DNA of 64,000 bases from Amoebophrya sp. A120 (lineage: Eukaryota; Sar; Dinophyceae; Syndiniales; Amoebophryaceae): positions 1,962,395 through 2,026,394 of the forward strand of contig CAJINV010000003.1 in NCBI GenBank assembly GCA_905178155.1, in the 5' to 3' direction. Below, piece after piece: positions 1 through 11,800 of this stretch (its first letter is position 1; each line of letters starts with the position of its first letter). The translations under genes were made by a program, and so were the position numbers. The notes beneath the pieces are model-generated. The model was not told where the DNA came from and made no database searches. It saw only the letters and a program-made list of their open reading frames with translations.

Positions 1-1223
1 CTTCCTTCCCTGTCGCTAACCCTAACGCTATGCCTTAGTGGAAGCAAGTACAACCTGCTGGATACATCTCCACATGCATACCGAAGTTTTTCCACCGCGG
101 AAATACTCTGCGCAGCTAAACTATGTTGAAAACGACGAGCCCCAGTCACGAATTTTCTTGTACCACCTGCTTTGCTACCCACGAAACATCGGAAACTTAC
201 TACCGAGAGCAGTACCGAGCGTGAACCCCCGACACGACATACAGACTTTGCTTTTTCCACCCCGCACTGCAATAGTTCCCGCCGTTTTGAAGAATTTGGT
301 TTTGTCATTGCTCTCTCATTCAGTTTCATACATAGGACGGCTCCAGTCACCATTTTAGAATTCAAGCAAGAGCTATACACGGCCTAGAATATTACGACAG
401 CCACAACCCTCGCGTGGTTGTGGGGGGGGCGCATGCACTCAATGCACCTGAAAAGCGCAAACGGTCCATGCTCTTGGTGCCGCTTCTAATTTCCATTTCT
501 TATACTCGGCATCGATCATAATATCGCACAAATCATACATGTTTAGATAGAAGACAGTCTTCCAACATTCACAATGACAATATTGAGTACATAGCAGCAA
601 ATAAATTCTACTCAAGAACAAGAAGAATACAGACCAACACCAATCCTATGCAATAGCGAAAGGCACAATCGCATGGGCATGTGTTTAGAACGTAAGGTTA
701 CGAAAGTGCAATTCGAAGCAATTTTCCTTAGCGTTAGGTTACGAACGAGTGAGACGTCAACATTCTAAAAATCAGTTTGGGAAATTGAACGTGAATAAAG
801 CATCGACAACGAATAATATTCAATACAATGTACAGAGAATGGTGCTGCGGCGGCCATTATTGATACCCAGATCCAGGGAGAAAGATCCAGCTGCCAGTTT
901 CACCCTGCTTCTCTAGGACAGCGATAGGGACCGCCACAGCCGACAGGTACGTAATTTAATTTTGCGCCAGAAAGCTGCTGGCTATTTTCGTCAATCTACA
1001 TCATACGACGCTTCAACTATAGGAATAGAAGCATTGAGCTTGGAGGTTGCCAACAGCTGCGTCACAGTGTCAGTGATTTTGTACTTTTACGAATCTGGAC
1101 GGACTTTTCCATGAAGCGGTGCAGTCGTTAAGCTTAAGTCGTGCTTACCACGTGTTCCATCTTTGCTTCTTGTAGTTTTTCTTTTTTATCTTCGTTACTG
1201 CAAATTCGTAGCTGATCCCTGTC
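1..1223. other. Intergenic region, no gene recognised
   Basis: AT-rich sequence with only short open frames that show no recognisable domain or conserved motif. The first 35 bases contain one CCCTAACGCTA-like stretch, but no telomeric tandem array follows. Its right part lies just past the stop codon of the transporter gene and probably holds its 3' untranslated region. No inverted-repeat element was found here. Confidence 0.5.
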
Positions 1224-4200
1224 TTACTTCGTTTGCAGGAAGATGTACTTCGCTACGAAGCCGCTGCTTGATTCGAAGACGCGGTCTTGTTGTACCTGCT
1301 GCAGCAGGAAGGACGAGGCCGTGGCGATGCTGGCGGGTCCTTCGGTGTAGTATTCGGTGACTAACACCTTGATGATCGCCGCCGTCGCGGACAAGACCAC
1401 GGCCGTCGCGACCACCAGAATGGTGGCCGCGTCTCCCCGGGGGCCAAACTGCTGCCGGACGAACGCCAGAAACTTGGCTCCGACGATGGCGGAAAAGAAG
1501 GAAACCGTTCCGTACCAGAGCGCGTAGGGCATCATGATGCGGTGCAGGAACATGTACTGGAACGTCGTCGACGTGGAGGTGAAAACGACGCACGAGGCAC
1601 TGGTGGCGATCGCGGTCGCGGGGTCGATTCCCATGTGCAGAAAGAAGGGCGAGAAGATCAGCCCGCCACCGATCCCAAACAACCCGCTACCGATGCCCGC
1701 AAAGGTCGCGACGGCCGGGAAGTGCCAACTAGGCATAACTTTTCGTGGGCTCGCAGAGGTGGAGATCCCATTCGAGGAGGATCTCGCGTCGGTTCGGATG
1801 TGCACCGTTTTGTTGATATTCTTCTGATAGTACCCGGTCTTGTTGCTTGTGGGGGGTATATTAATGTGCAGGTCGTTGTAAAAATTATCGGGAGCAGCAG
1901 AGCTGCTGCCAGGAGGGCGGAACAGCTGGTTCCGGTAGAAATAGGCTGTGCAGGTGAGTGAGCAAACCACCGGAATCGATATCCACAAGTAGGACATTGT
2001 GGACCCACGTGGGTACAGATGACTCCGGTACCCGGCCAAAATGGTGATTACCAGCAGCACGGCCATCAGGGTCTCGTCCCGCTTGTCGCGCAGCAGTGTC
2101 TGAACCACCGCAAAGAAGTGCTGCCGCAGTTTGGTACTTATTTCCCCGCTCTTTGTAGCAGCTTTCTGCAGGTAGAGCGACCCGTCGTCCTCGTCCGGCC
2201 AGACGGAGCGGTTAATACTATTCGTGTTCATGATTGTCCCGATGTTGTTCTTACCTTGAAGATTACTATGCACTGGACTTGCTGTGTTGCTAGAATTGCT
2301 GGTGGGACTTTTGGAGTGCTGTGTCAAGTCTACACCGAACGCCGACGGCATCGCTCCGGGGACAAGTCGTGGCGATTTCGTGCTCTGGGAAGATGAGCCA
2401 CTCGTTGTGTACGAGTCAGAGGAGTGAAGGTTCAGAACCAAATCGCGTTGCTTGTCTTCAACTACGTCCGTGTTTATTTCCACGTCGGACGCGGATCCCG
2501 GTGACACGAGCGGAATCTTTTTCTCCTTTTCTTCTGACGATGGAGAAACTCCTGCCAAAGACGTAGCCGCGTGCGCGGATGATCCGCCCTCGCGCCATTT
2601 TTCAATACCCTGCGAGAACGTTTTCATCGCCATCAGCGACAAGAGGATGGCTAGACAAACCACCAAGACGCACGGGTGCACGGAGACGTTAAACAAGACT
2701 CCGAATACCGTTCCAGCCAGCGCCTGGGGTACCACTGCGCACACGACGTTCATGTCCGGTCTCGGTTTCAGCGGGCCGGACGCTGTTGTGCCAGCAGTTT
2801 TAGCATACGACTTCATAGTCAAAAGCACGAAAAATCCTCATGGGTCGTTTTGGTCGCATAACAAACACCCTATCTTTGCAGCACGTGGCAGCGCAGAAAT
2901 TCAAATCTACTGGTAAAACTGACACTGACGGAACTCCTATGTACCTGCTTTACTCGCGTTTCGGGATCGCATGGGCGAGAAAACGCTGTTCGTGTTCCCT
3001 CCTTCTTTTTTCGATGGCGACTCTTCTTCGGATTATCAAATGCAAAAATGTCTGGGTCTGGAAGCATCCGAACTTGTGATGCGTATTTCAGATCCTACAG
3101 AGATCTGTGATGCATAACGTGCAAAAGGTATCCACTTCTGGCCATGCTGAGAGGGCATTTCTCATGCAGAATACGCATCACCAAGGAGCTGCAGAACCTG
3201 TGATGCTAGTCCCTGCATTCCAGACGTGGGGGAGCTTGGAAAAACTGCATGACAAATCTCGCAATCTTCCAGACCCAGACATTTTTGCATTTGATACGGA
3301 TTCCACAAAGGCAATGGCGTCGGGGATTCCGCGACCGTGCGTCGGGCCTTGCGCAGCGGGGTGTGGCGAGGAAACCAGGAAGACCCGGCCGCACTCCCGC
3401 ACAAACCCGGTGAGCTTCTCGACCGTCAGACCACAGCTGGCCACGATCACGCGCATGGCCCCCCCGAAAATGATCGCCTTGGACAGCGGCACCGCCTGGT
3501 GCGGCGACATGTCGTTGCAAAACATCAGCACCACCACGAAAATTCCCCCGCCCCCGATCCCCGACGCGGAGGCGAGGATACCCGCGAAAAAGAGCGCGAG
3601 GGTGGTCAAGACGGTCTCGAAGAAGTAGTCGTAAAAGAGCAACCAATTCCACTCCAACTCCCGGCGGACACTTCGCTGGTGCAAGGGAAGGTTCGCAAAA
3701 CCGGGCCGGTGCCGCGTCTGGTCCGGCAGCGCATTCTCGCGCGGAACGATCTCTTCCTCCAAAATCTGTTCCCGCATCTTTCGGCGCCGGCTGCTGAGGG
3801 AGTCGTCCTTTTCCGCGGGACCCCACCCAAAACGCTCCACCGATTTGCGAAACGAGAATCCGCCTCCTGCTCCTTTGTTTGTTCGTAATTGGATCTGCAT
3901 GGGCTCGACGAGGGATCCCGGGAGTGGGCGCACTGGAAACGACACCCGTGGCAAGGGGTCAACAAAGTGCTTGTGCCCGGTTGTACTAGACGTTGTCCAT
4001 CCTGGAGGTGTTGCAACCGTGGAGGCTTGTTCCTCTTTTCCTTTGTTCTTGGGACCGGCGGTTTCCGCATCACGGCTCTCTACAGCAGACAAGGTAGTGC
4101 AAATCACCGTCCAAATCACTGCGTAATATTTCCGACAGGCAGAATGTCGCTGTAGTCCCGCTCCCGCTGCCGTTGCACCATAACACACACCAAGAGAGCC

Positions 4201-4251
4201 GCCGCTAGCACCTCCATGCCGACCAGAGGTCGGATTCTTCTTCTTAAACAT
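1224..4251 (-). CDS. TauE/SafE-family membrane transporter (putative anion exporter)
   Basis: Members of the TauE/SafE family are multi-pass membrane proteins that export sulfite or organosulfonates; the substrate here is unknown. Proposed exons are 4251-3297, 3028-2945 and 2836-1224, giving 883 aa, longer than most prokaryotic relatives. The N-terminal ~200 residues are hydrophilic. The first family repeat carries SASGIGGGGIFVVVLM and PHQAVPLSKAIIFGGA; a second hydrophobic block has VVPQALAGTVFGVLFN; a long Ser/Thr-rich loop follows; the second repeat has GIGSGLFGIGGGLIFSP and ATAIATSASCVVFTSTST. The first intron is an inverted-repeat element (3034-3296); the second (2837-2944) is GT-AG. A different frame for exon 2 is possible (GT-AG at both introns, phase 0), so that linker is uncertain. 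The start is the first ATG of the long open frame. Family call is strong; substrate unknown. Confidence 0.85.
3034..3296. mobile_element. Introner-like element, family A, in TauE/SafE gene
   Basis: 263-bp intron with long terminal inverted repeats containing AAAAATGTCTGGGTCTGGAA near one end and its complement at the other; ends are TATC and GATA. It is flanked by CGGAT(T) on both sides (3029-3033 and 3297-3301). Removing the element plus one flank copy joins the two exons in frame. The interior holds repeated modules of the type CTTGTGATGC and GCATGACAAA. Confidence 0.85.
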
Positions 4252-5860
4252 ACTTTGATAAGGTCATTGAATTCGTCCGTACCCGCAGCTACAAGACTTC
4301 TTTCTTCTTCCTGTATATCATTTTAGGACGCTTCACGTGCTGCCGGCATTCAGGTACATTGCTAGCAACACACGATGATTTATCCCCCCGAGACATTATC
4401 ACGAGGCCGACACTGTCGAACATTTGATGCGATGACGATAACGATTCAAGGACGAGCAAGGGTTCAACGAAATCGAAAGCGATTCTGAATGTATGATCTA
4501 TGCGATGTTTTTTAGCGATCTTCCCGGCCGCTGCAGAGATGGTACTACAACTACACAAGCTTAAGTATATGGGGGTACTTGACAGAAACGAACTATCCCG
4601 CGACGAACAACAGCTATATTCACTAACCTGTGGCCTCTCGACGCGAAATCTTGATTTCGATGTTGTAAGGCCTTCTAAATGTCGTCGTGGCGCAACGTGC
4701 TAGTTGTCGCCAAGTACTGGTCGATGTGTGGCCGGTCTCACACTGCACGAGATTCTTCTTGTTCTCCAAAATTGCCAGAAGGTCCGAGATCATCTTCTAC
4801 TGGTACTGCAAGATGGCTCCTCGATAGCTACTTGCCGTGCTCTAGTATCCTGCCAAAACTCGTGTCAAAAACTGGTGGCGTGCTATCAGTGACGACATAT
4901 TGATGCTTGTTATCCAAGAAAAAAACGTTGTTAGTGTAAATTTGTGATGCTCAACATGCAAGATGATTGCGTCTGTCGTGCTTGGCATGCATCGCCGGGT
5001 CCATTAAAGGGCGTTTTCACGTACTATCTGCGCATGACAGGTTTTTGCTGTCATGTCAGGCAAACTTGTAATGCTGTTCCTCCAAAAAAGTTACACCTAC
5101 AATGTTTTTTTCTTGGATGCTTGTTGTCTATCATTTACATTAGATGTGGAGGTATGTGATGACTCTGCCGGGAGCTTGCCCGGCCGAAGTCAATCGCAAA
5201 TTTGCTTTAAATCAAATAAAAGTACTCGTCATCGTGTCAGGTTGCTTTTCGTATACCGTCGAGAGCAAGTCGCAAAAGTAAAACAAGTGTATTTTATTAC
5301 GTTTCAGATACATGCTGGTGGATGTTCGAATAAAGAAAGATTTACGATAATGTACGGGTCGCGCACCCGCTCCCGCTGCAGCGCACAGCACCTACAACAT
5401 GCGAGAAGAGCGTGGTGCAGGTGCACGATGACGGTTCATAAGATTCAGATTCCAACAGGGAGATATTATCGCATTACACCAACGGTAAAGGTGAAACGCG
5501 GTGAAGCTGGAGTTGGTGTGCCGCATAAACTTTTTTTAAGCTCGTCTTTCGGATGTCAAAATCAAAAAAATAATTGGTGGCCGTGCGATTGCGAAGCCAC
5601 TACGTTTTTTTATTTTTTCGGAGCTATTTTACACGGGCAGTAGAGAAGTATCTGTTGAGGGGAGCAAAGTATTCAGAAGTATCATTGCATCTTGAGCATC
5701 TTCCCATATCAGCTAGACATCACCTGCCTTCGCTGTATTAAAGAGATAGACACATAGCCACCAAAGCGTGGTTTTGCGCATCATCTACTTGTACGCGGAA
5801 GGAGTCCAAGCAAAGACCTACAGTAAATGCTTTACTTGCGCCGATTCGGTACCCGCTGCC
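4252..5860. other. Intergenic region with one inverted-repeat element
   Basis: Lies between the 5' end of the transporter gene and the 3' end of myosin M1. No coding region with a recognisable domain was seen on either strand. It contains one element of the introner type at 4912-5118; otherwise nothing stands out. Confidence 0.5.
4912..5118. mobile_element. Introner-like inverted-repeat element outside a recognised gene
   Basis: 207-bp element with terminal inverted repeats ATCCAAGAAAAAAAC (left) and the complement at the right, flanked by a 7-bp direct repeat GCTTGTT (4905-4911 and 5119-5125). Its interior carries the same TTTGTGATGC / GCATGACA modules as the introns in this window. It may lie in an untranslated intron upstream of the transporter gene or be truly intergenic. 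Confidence 0.7.
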
Positions 5861-8800
5861 TCACGCACCGATGAGATCCGCGTTCTGGTTTAGCGACGGT
5901 GAGTCCCGGCTTCGCGCGGAAGCAGGCTTTCTCTCTTTCTCAGCAGCTGCGTCCTCCTCGCGTAGTTCTCGCTTTTCCTTTTTCTTCTTTTTCTTTTCCG
6001 CCCCGTCGTCGCGCGACTCTTTTTTCTCCTTTTTCTTTTCCTTCTTTTCTTTTTTTTCCTTCTTCTCGCGACGCATGGTTTCCTTACTGGCAGCCTGTGC
6101 GTCCTGTAGGAATTTCCGCGCCTCTTTGGCTTTTCGTTCTTTTTCCTCCTCCTCCTTCGCCCGTTGCTCTTCTGCCTGGCCTAGAAAGCAATCCGCGGAA
6201 ATTCTGTGAATCAAGTAGGCAACGTCGATCGCAGCGGGACAGTAAAAAACGACCGTGAGTGGGAGCCGACCCTTCATCTTTTGCTCTCGCTTACTGCCAA
6301 AGGCCTGCACCACCAGCTGCAGCAGATTCCCCTTCGCGCCCCATCTGAAAGTATAAAGCAAGCATTTCCATTCCCATTGCAAGAATTCCACTTTAGAAAA
6401 CTGCAATAGATCTGTTGGTGTTCATCTTTCTCCGATGTGAACTTCATCTTATTTGGAGTACAACGTCGTAGTCCGATGCTCTCACGACAACAGACAAGTA
6501 AGTACCTCAGCAGCCTTTCTTGGGAGTCTTCCGCGTATGAAAATTTGCGCGTAAAATTGGACTCGCGGTCGGTGGAGACCAATGTGATGCCGTCCAGGGT
6601 GACGGAAATCCAGAATTTCCCGTTTGGCTCCTTCTTGTTCACAATCAGCATGTCGGAAGGCATGCGCGTCATCGCGCGATCGGAATCCGAAAGCTCAATC
6701 GTCTGCTCACCCAACCAGAAGTAACCCCCGTACACCCGAAGCGATTGAAAGGTAGTCATGAACCTGTGGATGGAGCAGATTTCGGACATCCACTCTTCTC
6801 TCTGAATCACCGTAAGGGCACAAAGAAATTTCATTCGTCATGTTCTGGAGGCGGGTCGCCACAAATTGAACTTTCGATAAAAACAATTCCGAAAAACCTG
6901 CTGCAGCTTGTCGATAGCAACCTGATACGTAAAAATTGCTCATATTCTTTACCTGCTCATGATCTCGATTGGTGGCTGCTTCGCGTAATATTTAAAGGTC
7001 GTTTCCCATTGTTTCAGTATGGCTTCTGACCAGTTCGTTTTACTTTGCTGCAAGTGCGAATCAGGAATCAGCCTTCGCAGTTCGTCAGGTGAAAAGCCTT
7101 GTTCCAGCTGTCTTTTCCACGTGCTGCGCTCCAGTAAACACACTGCGGTAGCGCAAGCAGCGATCTGCAATTTTTAGCACAAATTGAAACTCAAGAAATA
7201 GGAATAGCAATACATAGGTTGGCATTCATATAGTCACGGAAGTAGGCCCCACACCAAGAAATCAAGTCATACTAGGTACCTGTTCGTCCGACTCTGGTAT
7301 GGGATATTTCAACCACTCCAGGCGTGCTTGCCTTGTGACGAGGTGGGCGTGCATAATGTCGTGCGGAGAAAGGAGCTCGTTCGGTTTCAGAAAGCGGCGC
7401 TTCCAGAGAAATTTCGACTGCCGTCGCGTCGCGTCATAGAGCTTGTTCCACTTGGCCAGCAGGTCCCACACGTTCGCGTGGTCGGGAATCAAACGGTGCT
7501 GATCCAGCCCCTCCGTCACCTGAAAGAAGGAAAATTCCGCGGGGTGCGTGGAGATGGACAGCTGGGCGGCCAGCTTGGAACCCAGGTCCGCGAGTTGCAT
7601 CGGCTCCGTGACTTGAAATTTCCGCGTCGTGTCGTCCATCAGCGTCACGGTGACGGGAATTTTCTTCACGTTCGAACTACCATCGTTGTCCGGGCTCGTT
7701 TATCCTGTGCAAAAGCATCGTACTCGTACTAATCGCAGTCATGCAAGACGAGTTTCATTTTCAAGCTAATAAATCAGCATCACAAATTCCTTTTGTCATG
7801 CTGAGCTAATTTGTGTTGCAATACTACGAGTACGAGACTTTTGCAGTTCTTATCGTTGTCACCTCGAACTTCTCCATGTGCTTGAAGCACTGCGACACCA
7901 CTGCCAGTACCTCGGCGCAGCCTTCTTCCGTTCGTGTGCGCATTTTGTGCTTCATCAAGAAGGCACGAATATACTCCAGGAGCTCCCCCGCAGGCTCGAC
8001 GTACTGGCACATGAACTCCATCACCTGATTTCATTTTCATAACCAATTGGAGGTCCGTTCGGACGAAATTAATTTGATGTTTGGTAAAAAAAAAATTCTG
8101 CGCTGCCGCTGCATTACGTTTGGACTGATGTGTTACTAACTTTTACTTCTCACCGCGAGTGTCTTTCATACGTAAAAAAAATTTGTTCACTACCAATGGA
8201 ATTCTTGCACTTCTCCTCGAAAAGTGCAACTATGCGTGAGGGCTACAAAAGGTAGCCCCTTGGACGTCGTGGCCTTTTAGACCACATGTGCTAACAAATA
8301 AAACTATAACTACAGCAGCACGCGTCGTTGCGTTTCAAATAGAACTACGGTATACCTTTTCCTTTCTAGCGGATGGAGCAAATAAAAATGCATACAGATT
8401 GATACAGATCGATAAATCCTTAAATCACAAGTAACGCAGGCGCAATTTGAAATACCTTCCAACCAAGCAGCTCGCTTCTTCGATTTGGGTTGTTGTTGAT
8501 TTGCTTCATCAGCTGCAGGTAGATTTCCGTGCGCAGGATGGGTTCTCCTTTTGCCTTGAACACGATGGCGTACGCGAGCGGCATGCGCTTCGCCTCCGTT
8601 ACCGGTCGGTCGTTCATTATGGGAGTGTCAGAGTTGAAATCGACAAAGTTGAAATAGCTTGTAATGCATAAAATCGATACCAGTTGCAAGCCCAATTTGT
8701 AAGCGGCGCATGACAAATTTCGCAACCGTATAAATCCAGTTTGTCATGCTGTTTTGGCACAGAAGACTGCTTTTGTCATGCTCCTTTAGCAGCTCTATCC

Positions 8801-11800
8801 CAAACCCTAAATAGGCTCACAATCTGCCTCACTTGCCATCCCGGCAAGACAGGCACTTCATGCCTTGCAGTTTCTGCATGAGAAATTATTTCAACTTTGT
8901 CGATTTCAATCCTGACGCTTCCATATTCATCCAACCGAGAATATTTCGGTGTACTGACATGGCCGCCTGCGCGTAGGTATCCGGCAGGATGGAGAGGGGT
9001 CCCGGAATATCAAATGTAAAAGTGATGTCTGGGTCGGGAAGAATGCAACTTGTCATGCTAAATCTAGAGCATGCAAAAATCTGTATTGCATGACTGCCAA
9101 AAGTCGTCCAGTTTTGACCAAGTCGGGAGGGAGTTTCTCATGCAGGATAGGCATGAGAGAGATCGCACAGAATCTGTCATGCTAGGTCCTGCATTCCAGA
9201 CTTCATGGGTCATGGAGAAGCTGCATGACAAATCGCGCATTCTTCCAGACCCAGGAGACATTTTTACATTTAATACGGAAGTTTGGAGCGCGACCACGAC
9301 AGAATGCCGCCGCTGTCCATGGGATGGAAGACCCGCCCGTCTTCCAGGCGCAGCGTGCGCACCACCTTGGGGTTGCACAACGGGCACGTCGCCAAATCCC
9401 CGTACACCGAGATGGCCGTCTCCAGGTCGCGCTGCGTAGCGTCCTTCCCAAACATGGTGCCTCGTCTGCCCTGGTCTTTGCGCACACACTTCTCTATTTC
9501 GATCAACAGCTCCCGATCCAGGTCCATACCCTTACCGGCCCGGAGCAGATTCGCGGCTTTTTTCACCAGCAGCTGCTTCTCTCGGATGCCGTTCATTTTG
9601 CTCGGACTAGAAGAGCTTGTGGAGGATGACGAGGACTTTTCCGGGCTGGCACTGGGAGAACAAAAGTTTTGCTTGTATTCGTCGTAGCACTTTTGCAGCG
9701 CCTCTTTGACAAATTCATCGGAATGCAAATTCCGGAACATGGCGCGGGCTTCTTCCAGCTCGGAGGCGGCTATACCATTCGACACGGCGCACTCCAGCAA
9801 GGTACTCAGGGCTTTCTGGTCCATTTCCGCGACGGCATCCGCGAGACGCCCGCAAATCTGGTGTCAGTTGCAAACGAATGTTAATGGCGTATTTCTCATG
9901 CAGTGGCACCAATGCACGTGGTGCTGATGGGAAGGTGTGTGCATGGCAGGGTAAGTACCATCAACGAAACACGTACGCAGACAAACAAAGCGTACACCAT
10001 GGCAAGGGAGAAGTACCCTCAAGTTCATCAAGATCAAGTAGAAGTACTCAAAACCACAAACCTGGTCTTGTTGCATGGGCGTCATCTTTGTGACAGTCAT
10101 GTGCCGGCTGCTGCGCGTCATCCTCCTGATCGTGTTCCGTATCTTGGCCGCTTCGTGGCTGTCACCGGCGGCCTCGGCAGCCTGTTCTTGTTTTTCGAGC
10201 TCGGAGCGACGTTGCTTTTCTTCCGCGGCGCGAGCCTCCTCGGCATCCCGGCGGGCTTGCTCGATTTTTGCTGCATCCACTCGCGAGCACACATCGGTGT
10301 GCAACTTCGCAACCGTGACATACAGCTTGTGTGCCTCGGGATCCAGCCACTTTGACCTGTAACAATCGATTTTTTTCGCTTTATTACACGACAGCACCAG
10401 CGAGTGGCGAGCAACTACAATTGTTCCCGAGAATGAATATGAAGACGAAGAGCGGAATTTGAAGTTTTTTCTCCTACGTTCATGCTCGATGTAAAACCAA
10501 AAATTGATTCGTATGGATGATGTTACGCGTCCTCCCCCAAGCCTGACTGCTGGCAGGTTTCTATCAGATTGCGCACGGACAAAATCGCCTTTTCGTTGTC
10601 AACTGGAATTGGTTCCGCCGCGTCGATACTTCGCAAAGCGTTGATGAGCGGCGTCTGGATGGCAATCTGCGACGCCCGCCATTTGATTTCGTCCAAATCC
10701 TTTGACGCTTTGATTTTTAGCTTCGCAAAGACCGCCAGCGCCTGGTCGAGTTCGACGAAGTCCATGGACTTGAGCAGTTTCGGCAGTCCCTGGAAGAGGT
10801 CGCGCTCCTGCTGCATCTTGTGTAACAGCTCTTCCAGGGTTTTGCACATGGGTGGCACCGGGTAGGCCTTGTACGCCCGGGCGAGCAGCACGTTGCACTG
10901 TTCGATCTCCGACTGCAAGCCCTGGAGGGCACCGAACACCACGCATCCGTGCTGGTTTTCGCCCTGGTACAACTTGTGCTTGTTGATGTAGGCAGAAATG
11001 TCGCGCTGGTACTTTTGGCTCGCTTTTACCTGTTTCCGCACAACGAAACCTCGGTACACGCGCTGAATCTTCGTGACCACACCCGTGTAGGCAAACCGCC
11101 TCGCGGTATCCAGCGCCCTCTGCGCCGCGGACTTACAAAAAACCTTGGTCTTTCCCATTTGGAAATCCTTCGCGCGCACGCGGGCTGTCATGTTTTCTTG
11201 TAGCTACTAGGTCACAAGCACATAACATGACCAGATGGAGATGAATAAAGAGCGAAACAAAAATCGCGATAATGATGATGAACACAATGCGAGTCTCACA
11301 AAATTTTTACATAGACCGGATAAAAATTCGAAGCAGTAGTAAGTACAATCCCCGAGCAACACTGGCAGCTTCTCAAATGCCAGGGCGAGTGTTTCTGGTG
11401 CGGAGATCGGTTTCCCGGTTTTGCCCTCGAGTTCTTTGCGCAACTCCAAGGGGACGACACACTGGTAGCGCCCGAGGAAGTCCTTGATCGGCATGCGGAG
11501 CGGATACCCCTGCTGCCGGATTTTCACCGCTTCCATAGCGCCCGAGTAGATAAGCTGCTCGTATACCATGTTGGGCACGAATTTGTTGGCCACCTTGTCC
11601 GCGTTGGGCTTGATGCAGCGGATGAAGTGCGGCTGCGACTTGTGGATGTTGTCCATCAACAGGCTGAGGGACTCCTTGAAGCTCATGGCCACCGTCTTCT
11701 TCTTCCCGGGCCCCCGACCGCGCCCCGCGGCGTTGGACGCGGCTTCCTGCTCCTCGGTCATGTCGCGCCCGATTTTTTGGAGGATCAGGTTGTATGACAG

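Noticed and set aside
1-40. CCCTAACGCTA near the left edge as possible telomere
   Set aside because: Only one imperfect copy, with no tandem array.
3178-3290. Peptides such as KMSGSGRLRDLSCSFSKLPHVWNAG attached to several gene frames
   Set aside because: They are translations of the inverted-repeat introns, recurring wherever family A is read in this frame, not protein domains.
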